Positions 35,455-48,105 of a DNA stretch of 64,000 nt are shown in pieces. The notes below the pieces were generated by a model. The model did no database searches and was not told where the DNA came from. It saw only the letters and a list, made by a program, of their open reading frames with translations. Where the stretch lies: assembly GCF_000801105.2 (NCBI RefSeq), contig NC_079517.1:2418001-2482000 (forward strand). The letters are read 5' to 3'. This DNA comes from Raphanus sativus. Lineage: Eukaryota > Streptophyta > Magnoliopsida > Brassicales > Brassicaceae. Made by a program: the position numbers and the translations under genes. Each line of letters opens with the position of its first letter. Within the stretch, counting starts at the first letter, position 1.

Positions 35455-37688
35455 TTAAGCCCTGATCTCTCGACCAAATATCCAGCTGAAAGGTATGTCT
35501 CTTGCAGTGTCTTTGCCTCTCCCTTGAGCCCTCTCTTCCAGTTTGCGGATCCTAGCAGGCAATTTACAGAGATAGTCCTGTTTCATGCAATTTAAAAAAA
35601 GAGGCAAAAGTCAGAACAATAAGTTATAATACAATCTAACAAGAAGAGGTTTTAGATGTTCGTTGGCTTACCTGGGCCTTGTGTCCATCACCAGAGAGAC
35701 CTGCCAAGTTCTCCACGTTCCACCGCCTGACAAGAAACTCCAGTATATCAGCATAGTCCCTAGCAGTGTAGACACCAAGCCTCTGCGCCACGGAGGAGAA
35801 GTGCTCAAACAGATTGTCATCAGAGCCATCGTGCATCAGATGAGCAGGCATGGCTATCTTTTTCCTCATCATGTCAGCAAAGCCTACGACAGTGGTGTCG
35901 GGATCGATCTCGAAAAGCTTCTCTACGATCTTGGTGTAAGCAGTCTCATGACGCTTCTCATCAGCAGCGATGGTGCCGCAGATCTGCGCTAGCTTCGAGT
36001 CCCCAAGCTTCTTTGCAAGTCCAGCAGTGTTTCCATGAGAGATGAAGGTAGCTCTCTCTTGAAAAGATGTGTAGATGAAACCCAAGTAAGGGTTATTCTC
36101 AGTCTTTGGATCCTAAAGAACCAAACAAAAAAATAACAAATCAATTAGATTATATAAAGTAGACATGTTATATTATTATAAGAGCGTTTTACCATTCCAG
36201 AACCAATCAGATATTGAATGGTCTTTTCAATCTGCCTCATGTCCACTCTTCCAGAGAGGTAAAGATACTTGTTGAGAAGATCACCATGCCTATTCTCTTC
36301 AGCAGTCCATGCCCTTGTCCACACAGCCCAAGGAGTAGGACTTGCTCCCGTCTCATCTCTAACCCCATCCAATGTATTAATCATGGTCTGGTAAGTTGGG
36401 AGTGCTTCCTCTGTGATCATATCCCCAACAAGCACTACAAAGTAGTCATCAGAAAGCTCTTTGCACCTCTCTCTCAACTCCCTGACTTGGTCATAGAACC
36501 CTTCTGACTCAGGTTCAGGGAGGAAATCAGTTGGCTGCCATGATTTCTCGACGGGTTTTAGGTAAGGCAGCAGGTTGTCGTTAGCCCATCCTTCTAAGGA
36601 CTTGAAGATCTCCAGCTTTTGTGGTGGCATTGAATATTTCACTTGAAGATGGACCTCACGTGGAGGGAGATGCGGTTTCCTTCCATTGGTGACCTCTCTG
36701 CAAATCCATTAATTAAAAGGAGATTCAGAAAAAAATGATATAAAGTTTTTTCAGCAAGATTTCACCACCGGAAAGAGATGAGACGGTTACGTGTTCTGCA
36801 GGTAACCAACTTGCAAACAAGTTACAATCTTTTCTAAAAAAAAAAAAAGAAGATCTACCAAACACGAGAATAATCAGTTCTTGAAAGCAAAAGAAAAAGA
36901 CACTGATGCGTGACTGACTCAATTAATGCTGATAAGAAAGTTGTGGGGGCAAGACAAAGCATTCTGTAAATTTACAGATGTTCTCACCAAAACAATACAA
37001 GAAAATTTCCAGACCTAACTTGACCAACTACTTTGCAGCTATAACATGCTAAACACAGAGGATTAGATGGAGTCCCACATCTACTGAAAGAAATCAAAGA
37101 CAATATTAAAATGCATTAAAATAACAAGACAGTACTGAACAAACAAGATTGTAGCCTGAATAGGCCAACAACCCAAATTAAATGATATTAAAAAAAAAAA
37201 GAGTAAATGGAACAATCAAATCCATGCATGCATATGGAATGTTTCATAGTTATGAATAATGTAAGAGAGATTACACCCAAAGAGAAACAGATCAATTGAA
37301 TTCGTAGAAGAAAATGCAAAAGAGATTGTTTATGGTTCGGTGACCAAACATGTCCACAGGTTGAGCAGAAAGCAAATCAACAGAAAGAGTAATGATGTAT
37401 GAATCACTTTTACTAATTAAAATGTGTGTTTTATTATTGATCTGCATTTTTAAGAACAAACATGACAGAAACAATATATTTAGATAATTAGATCCAATGT
37501 TGATCATGACTGATCGAGGAAAAATAGAGATGTAAAGATTGGAAATGAAGAGAGAAAACTCACGTAGAGGCTGGACGGATGGTAGAAGACATGAAAACTC
37601 TAGACGATCTGTAGCCATGAGGATGAGAAGAACGTTGATAAGCGAATGGGGATGAGGTAAAAGCGATCCGATCCATAGCCATAACCAT
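35455..37688 (-). CDS. Plastid stearoyl-ACP delta-9 desaturase, DES1 type
   Basis: Four exons (37688-37564, 36697-36193, 36112-35672, 35577-35455) join to 397 residues, the normal length. The enzyme puts a delta-9 double bond into stearoyl-ACP in the plastid stroma, using ferredoxin. Residues 1 to about 40 are a Ser/Arg-rich plastid transit peptide. The mature part starts near [19 protein letters not shown]. Both di-iron motifs are present: EENRHG and [18 protein letters not shown] and [13 protein letters not shown] are as in the family. The C-terminus is [11 protein letters not shown]. In detail it fits Arabidopsis At5g16240 (S-ACP-DES1), as its place next to the membrane-protein gene predicts. 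The large first intron (36698-37563) holds no gene. All catalytic ligands are kept. Confidence 0.92.
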
Positions 37689-38305
37689 TGCTTTTTTTTT
37701 CCCTTCCTTCTTTTCTTGATAACAATGGGGACAAGATTATTATAGATGAGGAATAAAACGAAAAAAAAAATAGAAAATAGAAAATTTTCGATGATAACAG
37801 AGTGAATTTGTCTGTATAGGTAGGTATTTAAGGAGGGAAGAAAAAGCAAAGGACGAGAAAGGCGAAGAAACAAACGAGCAAATTGAGAAACTCTGCAGCG
37901 TGATGATGTGATATGTGTGTTAGCAAATGTGACATTTCAATGTCCCTTTGCTTTATTATTACACGACAATGCCATTATGTCTTGTCTGCATCCTTTTTTT
38001 TCTTCCTTCTTTTACCAAACTGTTTCTGTTGTTGTGGTTACTGTTAATTTTGCAAAGGCCCATGGGTCAAGTTATTATATATACTTATGGGCTTTTGGAG
38101 CCCAATGAAGCTAAGTTTATTAAAGAAACACACTCCTGTCAAAGATCATTATAACGGTAATCTACAACAAACAAACGCAAAACAAAAAAACTTATAGTAT
38201 TTTTCAATGGTGAAAACTAAATTGTATAATTCATTGTATAAGCTTAATTTGATCACAAACAGAACATCATTTATTTATCTGACTGGTTAAAATGTTTAGT
38301 TTTAT
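37689..38305. promoter_or_regulatory. Gap between the two desaturase genes
   Basis: Promoter and 5' UTR of the DES1-type gene and the 3' end of the DES3-type gene, which lies behind it on the same strand. GGCCCATGGG occurs at 38057. No other coding signal. Confidence 0.5.
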
Positions 38306-41113
38306 TTATAGTTCCACATCTCTACCAAACACCCAGCTAAACGAGACGGATCCCTTTGACTGACGTTTGACCCTCTCGTTGGCTCTTTCCTCTAACCTCT
38401 TGATCCTCTGCGGCAAGGTGCACAGATACTCCTGTGCTTTCCTTCCTTCCCCCGACAGCCCCGACCCCAAACTCTCCACCTTCCACCTGCCCAACAGAAA
38501 CTCCAAGATACCCGCGTAATCTGCCGCCGTGTAGACTCCGATCCTCTGCGCCACCGCGGCGTAGTGATCGAAAAGCTCGTCGTCTCTGCCGTCGTGCATG
38601 AGGTGAGCCGGCATGGTGATCCGCTTTCTCATCATGCTCGCCAGCGCCTGCACCGTTCCATCCGGGTCGAGCTCGAACAGCTTCTCCACGATCTTGGTGT
38701 AGGCTGTCTCGTGACGTTTCTCGTCGGCGGCGATCGTGCCGCAGATCTTGGCGAGTGTTGTGTCGCCGTAGGTCGTGGCTAGCCTCGCCGTGTTGCCGTG
38801 AGAGATGAAAGTGGCGCGTTCTTGGAACGACGTGTAGATGAATCCGTTGTAAGGATTGTTTTCAAACTTCGAGTCCTACAAAATGTTAATAATTTAATAT
38901 TAAGATTATGAAGTTTTAAAATCATGAAAATTATTAAGAATTAAAGAAAAAAAAAGGATTGTAACACAAAAACTTTATGCTGAATAAAACTAGTCCAATG
39001 TAACAAAAATTACGCCAAAAATAAATATATTCTCTGTAAAAAAGTTCGGTAGGGTAAATAAGGAGCTTTAAAACTTCTCAAGTTAATATTGAAAACTGTA
39101 AACTTAATATTTAAGGAAATTTCTTTTGAAAAAGTGAAAATCTTCATGCTATTAAAAAATTCATACATTTATCCAAAAGTTGTCTTATTAAGTAAATCGA
39201 ATCTTTATTTTAAAACTCTTTAATGAAAACGATTGGCAAGAAAATGACATTAAAAAATGAATACTTACCATACCAGAACCGATGAGATATTGTATAGTCC
39301 TTTCAACATGTCGCATGTCAACACGACCACATAGGTAAAGATACTTGTTAAGCAAATCACCGTGACGGTTTTCCTCCGCCGTCCACGCTCTGATCCAAAC
39401 CGCCCACGGCGATATACTTCCACCGGTTTCATCCTTAACGCCGTCAAGCGTGTTTAACGTCGTTTGATACGTCGGAAGTGCTTCTTCCGTGATCATATCT
39501 CCGACAAGAACGACAAAGTAATCATCAGGAATCTCCTTTGTTCGTTCTCTGATCTCTCTGACTTGGTGGTAGAACTCGTCGTCGTTCTCAGGCGCTGGCA
39601 AGAAGTCTTGTGGTTGCCACGAGTCTTCAACCGGTTTGAGATACGGTAGTAGTTTGTTTTCTGCCCAATTCTCCATTGATTTGAAGATCTCGAGCTTCTC
39701 TGGTGGTATTGTGTGTGTTATTTGATTATTTACTTCTTTGATGGGTCGAAAATTATTGCACGTAACGTTCTTGTTCCTGTAAATAAAGTTAAATTAAGTA
39801 CCAAAATAAATGGGTCCTTCGTACTTTCTAAAAAGATTTGCGATATCTTTTACAATTATAGAAAGAAATCTCGAACCATAAAATACATTTTTAAAACCAT
39901 GCATGTCATCTATTTTCATTTTATTAATTAGAAAAAATGAAAAGTAAATAAGTTACTAATCTATTAGCTTGATTTTGACTCGTTTAATCGCAATATCTTT
40001 GTGTTGAACAAAAAAAAATATTTAGAAGAAAAAAACACTTTATGGACTACATAAAACGATTGGTCCATTCTCGTTTGCTTTATGAGCAGAGTGGAGGCGT
40101 TGGGTCATTGTTTCCAGATTGGAGATAGGGATTTCTAATCACTTTAGTAAAACTATTATACAGAGACAAGAAAGATTTCTTGATATTTGATTTTTCAATC
40201 ATTGTAGTAGGTGAAATTGTTTTTTTTTTAATACAACTCAGCTTATTAAAGTGGAATGGTACATATTGCCTGACAAATACAATCTACCTAACCAGTTTTC
40301 GATTTAAACGTTGTTCATCAGCGAATTGTATTAATTATCAAAAGTATCTTAGAATTCAGTGTAAAATGTTTTGTCTTTTTTTACTAATATAGTATCTTTA
40401 AGAAAATCAATCAAAACTTATTTACAATATTAAGATCACCTAATGATGACTAATGTCACGATCCCTGTGAAAACAAACACCACGCAATGCATGTTGTAAG
40501 CACACAGGAAAGTTAAAGGTATAGTCATTCTGCAGTATAAAGAAAATGTTTTCAGGTGGACCAAGAAAAAAAAAGTTGACATCATGATACGAATCATGAA
40601 TAAGCAAAGAAATATACATGGAATCCAATGTATCTTAAACAGTATTTTAGTCCCACTTAATATGACAATAATGACTTTGGCTAAACGTTAAAATGTAATG
40701 CTCATGTCATACCTCAGATCGTAACAAAAAATATGTAATAAAACGTTAAATCTCATTTGAGCAACCACATTAACGAAACTGCATAGTAATTTTATTTATT
40801 TGTGTTTGAAAACGACGGGATAATATTATATTTAGGATAATTACGTGATAGATAGAAAACAGAGAGATCGATAATGATATTCAGGTCACCCTAAGACCCT
40901 ACTAAATGTTCATGTATTATGTATATCCAAAGAAAATCGAAGATCTAAAGTAAGTATCAAAAATATTTAAAGGGCAAAGAAATTGTACCTAGCATGGTTG
41001 GTGACACAGGAAACTTGAAGAAGGCGCGAAGAAGAAGATCCACGGTGAGGAGAAGTTATCGACGCCGGCATATGCGTCATCACCGGCGAGGACAAAAGCA
41101 AAGCTATCGACAT
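38306..41113 (-). CDS. Plastid stearoyl-ACP delta-9 desaturase, DES3 type
   Basis: Three exons (41113-40989, 39776-39269, 38875-38306) join to 400 residues. The N-terminus is a transit peptide ([20 protein letters not shown] and on to [13 protein letters not shown]). The mature enzyme keeps the di-iron motifs EENRHG and [26 protein letters not shown] is also present, and the C-terminus is [11 protein letters not shown]. The last exon runs from [12 protein letters not shown] to the stop without the intron that splits the neighbouring gene after the KAQ codon. It corresponds to the second of two Arabidopsis tandem genes (recalled as At5g16230, S-ACP-DES3). The two genes are 0.6 kb apart on the same strand and differ along their length, so the duplication is old. 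The 1.2 kb first intron (39777-40988) holds no gene. A CT repeat lies in the 5' leader. Confidence 0.92.
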
Positions 41114-41159
41114 CTCCGCTCTCTCTTTCTTTCTATCTCTCTCCTTGCAGATCTCTTTG

Positions 41160-41190
41160 ATTCTTTCTCTCTCTCTCTCTCTCTCTCGTG
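41160..41190. repeat. (CT)n microsatellite in the DES3-type 5' leader
   Basis: A run of TC dinucleotides (GA on the coding strand) lies 50-75 bases before the DES3-type ATG. Such GA tracts are common in Brassicaceae leaders. Confidence 0.85.
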
Positions 41191-41854
41191 CTTGCGCGTT
41201 ACAAGGTGGAATACCTCTCTTTACTCCTTTATATATACCAAGTAAAGTTGACTTGAGATGGAGTGTTCCGTTCTCATTGATTATTCTAAATATCTGATTA
41301 ATTATAGTATTACTATAGTACTCCTTAAGCAACCATTGACAACTGTTTATAGTTCTTAATATATCTACCATTACTTCGTTTATTTTAATCAATTATTTGG
41401 AAGATTCGTCTAACTTCATATCGTTTTGATGTATAACTTCCGCAAGAGAAGCCATTTTTTCCTGGGGAAAAACAAAAGTACTAAACAAAGTATCAACCAA
41501 AAAACCTCTAAAGTATTTTTAAACCACCACCATAATAATTATTATTATATATTACGAACTAGAGATAGGCAATAAAAAGCGAAGGTGTTCAAATAATTCA
41601 ATAATTTGTCCATAAGAAACTAGATGTTATTAATATTAAGTATTATTGTACAAGTTGTGATTTAAGTGCGTAACCAACTGTCTATCCAGGATGTTGCTCA
41701 AAACTAAAGCTGTCGTCAAGCAACATTTGGTTTTTGTGTCACTAATTGAATAACGAAAGTACAAAACCCAAAATTAGAAGATACCAATTCCATAACTTTA
41801 ACGCTATTGACCGATCTAACATTCCACTCTAATAAGAATCCGGTAAGTAATACT
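41191..41854. other. DES3-type promoter region and flank
   Basis: Upstream sequence of the desaturase, then AT-rich DNA. No gene seen. Confidence 0.45.
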
Positions 41855-42060
41855 CCCTCCATTTTATTTTATTTTTTTGTTTTAGATTTATGCATATATA
41901 TCAAGATCATATCTATTTCTACACATTTCCAAACTAAAACATCATTATTTATATATATATAACCATATTATAACGAATAAAAAATAAATTAGAGAATATT
42001 TTTAAAATTTTGTACTGAAACTATAAAACAACACTTATTCTTAAACGAAAATTTTACTTT
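41855..42060. mobile_element. Degenerate Stowaway-like MITE
   Basis: The left end is TACTCCCTCCATTTTATT at about 41850. The right side has ACTATAAAACAACACTTATT near 42020, which resembles the usual inner end of this family. The final GGAGGGAGTA is missing or mutated. Confidence 0.5.
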
Positions 42061-43261
42061 GCAACAACAACTAAATTAAAGAGAGAGAGAGAGAGTACGC
42101 AATACTACCACATGATTTTTGTTGTTTCACTTGAAAATCTATTCATGAATAAAATTTATTTGAATTTTATGATAATTTACGTTATGGTAGAAAAGAACAA
42201 TTTTCGTTGTATTTATCTAAAGTAAAAACAATTATTTTATTCTTTTTAGATAATTGGTAGTTTCTAATTTTATAATGACTCCATAACGCATAAGCATTAT
42301 AATTATTATAAAATTGTTATAAAATATTAAAATAAAGATAGATGACACAAATTTTTGTTTATAATTTATAATGGTTTAATTATATAATTTATGAGAAAGT
42401 AAAATTTTAGATACAATTTCATCACCACCGAGAGTCATTTGAAGGTTAATTGTTTTACAAAAATCTTGAACAATTTTATAATGTTATTTATGGTTGATAG
42501 TTTTTTTGAAATTTTTAATATAATTTAGTTAAATTTTTCATTTTCAACTTTTTGGAACAAAATATTTAATAATACGATTTATATTGTCCATTTAAAAATT
42601 GAGTGGTCATGTTCACCATTGTTTTAATTTTTTTATTTATCAAAAAAGGTAAAAACAAGCTATGTTTTGTTCTATTTTAAAGTTATTAAATTTGAAACTA
42701 ATAAAAAAATTATATCAATTTATTGTGATTATCATAACATAAAAACATTTTATCATATTTTTAGATAGAAAGTGATTTTCTATTAATTTATGATGATTTT
42801 GTAATGCATAGACGTTACATAGAATTAAAATTGAAACTATTAGATAAAAAAGTGAAAATAATATTTTTTCATTTATCATCATTCAACTAATTTTTTAAAG
42901 TTATGGTACAATAAATTTATTATAACTAATATTTACTATCGCCAACACTTATTTGAAGGTTATCCGTTTTTTTGTCATCATAAAAAGTCTTAAGCAACTA
43001 TGTAACATGTATGGTCAATAGTCTTTTGAGCATTTTAAAATTTATTTCATTTTTTTATTTCGAGTGTTGGAGTAGAATATTTTTTAATCTTGTTATATTT
43101 CACTTTAAAATATAGCAAATGAGTTTACTGTAAATTTTATTAATCATATTTACCATTTTATTAGTTTAATTTCTTTAAAAGTTAAAATTAAATCGAACTA
43201 AAATTCAATTATATTATAAAGCTACTCAACTTAAAGAGGGAAAAAATAAATTTATACATAA
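42061..43261. other. AT-rich gene-free stretch
   Basis: Low-complexity AT-rich sequence, with a short (GA)n run at about 42080. No gene, RNA or element boundary recognised. Confidence 0.45.
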
Positions 43262-45445
43262 AAGTAATCATAGAGAACCTGTAAATTATCTAGTAGTTTT
43301 ATATACATTCCATTTATCTTTTTAGAATTACTACAATCAAAATTACTTAAACGATTAATATGAAATAGAAAGAAAAAAAGACATGTCATAAAATGCAAAC
43401 ATCAAATTTAAATTATATATTCTCTTTCTGAAACTTACGAGTATATTCTACATCAAGAAGTTAAGAAAATGATATCTGCCAAAAAAGGTAGTGTCCACAA
43501 ATGATATACAGTATACTAAATAAGAGGCACATTGGTTTGGTACTTTGGTAGGGAGTTAGCAAATATTACCACAAAATCAGTTTGTGCTTTTTTTGGAAAC
43601 AAGAGAAAAACACAAGTCTGATCAAATTCCAAACTGAAAAAATAATCATAGAGAACCCTGAAATAATCTAGTAGTTTTTATCTACATTCCATTTATCATT
43701 TTAGAATTACTACAATCAAAATTACTTAAACGATTAGTTTGAAACCGAAAAACAAAAGAAAAAGACATGTCATAAAATGCAAACATCAAATTTAAAATAT
43801 ATATTCCCTTTCTGAAACTTGCGAGTATATTCTGGATGAAGAAGCTTAGAAATGATATCAAAAATAGTGTCCACAAACGATATCTACTAAATAAGAGGCA
43901 CATTGGTTTGGCACTTTGGTACTTTGGTAGGGAGTTAGCAAATATTACCACAAAATCAGTTTGTAGATTTGACATCGTGTTTTTTTTTGGAAACAAGAGA
44001 AGAATACAAGTCTGATCAAATTTCAAACTGAAATAAAAATAATCATAGAGAATTTTGAAATTATCTAGTAGTTTTTAGGGAAAATTTGGATAAATACACC
44101 ATGATGAGATTTTATTTTGATAATTACTCTATTGCTTAATTTTTTTTGAAAATTACACTTTCTACTAAGTAAATTGACTAACTTATCCTTATTAGTTATT
44201 AGATAGGGATAGGAGAATATTAGAATTTTGAATCGCTGAAATCAAATAGAATACATAAAGTAAACAACTCACAAAGCTTACATGAGGGCTAAATTAATAA
44301 CATGATGAATAGTGTGACAATGTTATACTCATATCACATTATCTGTAGAAAAACAAGATATCAAACCATACGGCAGATATCAAAACTCACTTCAGGTTAG
44401 TTTAGTGCTCATAAGAGGGTTAGACTTAGACATGTCATAGAGGAGTCTGCCTTTGTGGTCTTCGTCATGTCATAATTTATAACAGACAACTGTTATAAAT
44501 GATGTTGAATATTAAAACCTCTCAGTGAATATGAACAAAACACACAAAATAGAAAATTTAATGGGTGAATCGAGAAAGGCCTTACGAAAGTTCGGGTTCT
44601 AAATTTTGCAGGTTGCCATATCACCTTAGGATGTTTTATAAATCATCAAGGGACACACCAATTTGAAGCAACTGTCACAAGAACATTACGAATCGTTTCC
44701 AAGCCATCCCCGAAACATCTTCAGTACGTGGGACAAGACAACTGGCAATAAACATAGACGTGCATATGCTTCATAGTCAACATGTAAGTATATTATTACA
44801 CCAATTAGTCTGAAAAAATGTATTGGATCGTAAGTTTACATGAGTCTTTAAATTTTGATTTTATAAATTATTTGAAGAGATTTATCCAATTACAATTCTC
44901 AAAATGTTATATTGTATATTTATTTCCCAAAAATGATGAAGTAAAATTTATTTTTTTGAAATATAACATCCAACTTAAAATAGGACAAAAATGTCTTATC
45001 ACTTATAAAAAGAGTTAGTTTTCAAAAAGGAAAAAATGTAGTGTATTCTCCAAATTTAGAAACGAAAATAGGGTATTATTCAAATAATCCCTAGTTTTTA
45101 TATACATTTTATTTATCTTTTTAGAATCACTACAATCAAAATTACTTAACCGATTAATATGAAACCGAAAAGCAAAAAAAAAGACATGTCATAAAACGCA
45201 AATATCAAATTTAAATTATATATTCCTTTTATGAAATTTGCGAGTATATTCTGGATGAAAAAATTTAGAAAATGATATCTGCCAAAAAGATAGTGTCTAC
45301 TAAATAAGAGGCACATTGATTTGGTACTTTAGTACTTTGACAGGGAGTTAGCAAATATTACCACAAAATCAGTTTGTAGATTTGACATCATGTTTTTATT
45401 GGAAACGAAAAAAGCCACACAAGTCTGATCAAATTCCAAACTATA
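43262..45445. repeat. Three direct repeats of about 380-400 bp
   Basis: Unit 1 is at 43262-43640, unit 2 at 43641-44039, and unit 3 at 44040-44077 plus 45101-45445, where it is split by a DNA transposon. Each contains TAATCATAGAGAA, CATTTATC, AATTACTACAATCAAAATTA or its variant, AAAAGACATGTCATAAAA, CACATTGGTTTGG or its variant, and TTAGCAAATATTACCACAAA. Units differ by small changes and short indels (for example, an added GGTACTTT in units 2 and 3). Confidence 0.9.
44078..45091. mobile_element. Mutator-like (MULE) non-autonomous element with 9 bp target duplication
   Basis: The element starts GGGAAAATTTGGATAAATAC and ends TATTATTCAAATAATCCC, so the ends are imperfect inverted repeats of about 20 bases. 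It is flanked by a perfect 9 bp duplication, TAGTTTTTA, at 44069-44077 and 45092-45100. The neighbouring repeat units show the empty site. The 9 bp duplication and the ends point to the Mutator superfamily. No transposase is seen in the 1014 bp. Confidence 0.85.
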
Positions 45446-45889
45446 ATAAACGTAGCACTATTGTTGTTTTGATGATTCATCTCAGTTTTTTTTTTGTCCA
45501 CCACTTACTTCATTACTGTGGTTAACTTTAGTTTGGTGCATCTGGCCTCAGAGCTCATTTAGCCACACGATCCTCAAACACTAGAATTTCCAAAATACAG
45601 AAATTAAAAGAAGCATAATCAAAATAATTTGGTAAACACAAAATATCAAAATAAAATTCGGTGAAGATCCGAACAATGTCCACCATTTAAGATCACCGTG
45701 ATCAACTGCTTCGAATCAGCTTTATTCGTACTTCATTTTTATGATAAATACTTTTAAAATTAAGTTAGAAACCAGAGCTGAGAACTTGATCTTATTTTAA
45801 TAGAATAAATATATAATTTTTTATAACACAAAAATGTAATGATTGCACAAACATATGTTCATATATATGAGTGTTTGTTTAATTTGTAA
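45446..45889. other. Intergenic
   Basis: Moderately AT-rich sequence between the repeat array and the Helitron. No gene seen. Confidence 0.45.
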
Positions 45890-46805
45890 CTAGATCTTAA
45901 TCCGTGCATCTGCGCATGTACTTATTTTTTATATAAATAAATATTATTTAAATATTTATTGGTTTATATGTTAAATATGTATCATATTTTTTTTTTTTGA
46001 AATACAACATTCAAATAGTTTATGTGCTATAAAAAATAGTGATTCGTACCTGTTACTAACCTTTGACAAATTAATATTGACTTATTGATATGTTTGAGTA
46101 ATATTTCTTTTAACTTGAAATTGTTTTCCAAATGTAATAAGAATTTAAATATTTTGATCAGATATGAACCATATGATGAGATTTAGATACATTAGAAAAA
46201 AAAATTTGGTTATAAACATTGTTTTCCAAGTAATTCAAAGATATTTAAGTTTCAGTATTAAATTTTCTTGTTTAAAATAATTAACAATAACTGAAATGGT
46301 TAAACATATATGTTAGAAAATTTTAATATATATATATATATATATATATAATCTTAGGCGAGATTTAATTATATTAAAAACAATATTCAGTTACAAACAT
46401 TTCATATTATTCTAAGTAGTTTAAAGATCTTAGCATATATAGAATTTATTGTTCAAAATAATTAATGGTGAGTTAAACATATATTTTAGGAACGTTCATA
46501 ATATTTTTTAATATCAGATTTAAATTGAATTTTGTACAAAATAATTAATGGTAACATTATCAAAATTTAATATTGTTAAAATCGATTTTAAATTTGAATA
46601 TTCCTAAAAATTAGCTAATTTGTTTTAGGAAATATATTAAACACAAAAATTAAGCTAAATCTTATTAGGAAATGATTTAATAAATAGGAAAATACAATAA
46701 TTACTTAAAGATGGTTTCATTTAATTACTTTAGTGATATCCATTGTAAATAAGTTGGAAAACTTAAGGGTATTTTATATGGGTATTTCTCTTTTAATAAT
46801 ATAGA
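45890..46805 (-). mobile_element. Non-autonomous Helitron, 916 bp, minus strand
   Basis: Read on the minus strand it begins TCTATATTATTAAAAGAG (46805 downward) and ends GGATTAAGATCTAG (45890), with A before and T after. GC-rich GTGCATCTGCGCAT near the 3' end is the weakened hairpin. No gene inside. Confidence 0.75.
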
Positions 46806-46914
46806 TGTAACATTTATAATAAACCAACTGTTTTTACTGTATGTAATTTGTTAGTTGCTCATAATGTGGTTGGAAATTAGACCAATAAAATGATATGTTA
46901 TATAAAATATCCAT

Positions 46915-47090
46915 AAATTTAGGGTTTACCCAAAGATTTAAGGTTTATGATTTAGAGTTTAAGATTTTGTGTTTTTAAGATTTAGCGTTTAGTATTTTTG
47001 ATTTAGGATTTAAAATTTATCCCAGGGTTTATGGTTTACCCAAAAATTTAGGGTTTAGGATATAGGATTTAGACTTTTCGGTTTAGTATT
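46915..47090. repeat. Degenerate telomere-like repeat tract
   Basis: About a dozen copies of GGTTTA, GGATTTA and TTTAGGGTTTA-like words occur in about 170 bases (for example AATTTAGGGTTTAGGAT at 47045). They resemble the plant telomere unit TTTAGGG but are not perfect tandem copies. Similar tracts lie inside some Brassicaceae DNA elements. Confidence 0.6.
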
Positions 47091-47360
47091 TTGCTGATTA
47101 TGTTAAAAATATAAAAAGTTTTGCAACTACCCTTGTTTTTATTTATTTTTTACTTTTTTAAAAAATATACATAATATAACTTGACAATAATTTTTGTTAA
47201 AGATATTGAATACTGTATGAATTAAACTATTGGTTGTTTAACCTATAGATTCACCCTAGAAAGTGAACTAAAAAATAACTCTTTAAAAATTGTATGTAAA
47301 TTTTATTAATCTTCATAATTGTTTTTGATTAAATTGCTGGATTCATTTTACATAGAAGAA

Positions 47361-48105
47361 CTAGGTAGTAATCAGCGATGTGCGCGGAGTGAAATTGTTA
47401 TAAAATCATTTATTATAATATTGTTCTAAGAAATTTGTTGTATAGCTTTTTTGGGATATACGTTTATATATCCTTTGGACTCAACTGATCAATTCAGATT
47501 TTAGATTTTAGAGTTATAAATTTAAATTGTATTTGGATAATTTACAAATTTTGGTTTATATTTGGTTCGAATCATTACGGGTTCGGTTCGGATTCGAGTT
47601 CAGATACTCATTTTAATTATGTTTAAAAAACCAAATATACTTAACTCCTCAAATTCCGAAAATAAAATAATATAAAACATAAAAAACTGAATAATGTAAG
47701 ACTAAATATTTAAACTTACATAAAATTAGTTAAATTTAAATAATTAGATGGAGAACAAATAATTTTTTTCAGTATTTTGAACATTATTATGTTATTTTTA
47801 GATATATATTTGTGACTATATTGATATTTTTAGATATTTTCATATTTTTTGAATATCTAATAGATATAAATTTAAATTAATTAACATATTTAAATATATA
47901 ATTACGATTTAAGATATTTTTAGTATCCAAAATATTTTAGTTTGGATTAGATTCGGGTCTATTTAATCTGGATATTAAAATTTTAGATCCATCTGAATAC
48001 TTAATCAATTTAGTTTTTTTTTTAATATTATTTTGAAATCTAGTTTGGTTCGGTTATATTGATCCATATATGTTACCCAGACTTACTTTCTTTTACTAAT
48101 ATAAA
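47361..48105 (-). mobile_element. Probable Helitron remnant, minus strand
   Basis: On the minus strand, CCGCGCACATCGCTGATTAC, followed by TACCTAG then T (47361), looks like a Helitron 3' end. TTTATATTAGTAAAAGAAAG near 48105 resembles a decayed TCTATATTATTAAAAGAG 5' end. The two ends are degenerate, so the boundaries are provisional. Confidence 0.4.

Noticed and set aside
37292..37873. 193-residue minus-strand frame at the start of the first desaturase
   Set aside because: Runs through intron 1, exon 1 in the wrong frame and the promoter; very rich in Phe, Leu and Ile as expected of AT-rich noncoding DNA.
43682..44026. 114-residue minus-strand frame
   Set aside because: Lies in repeat unit 2; units 1 and 3 do not keep the frame, so no selection for coding.
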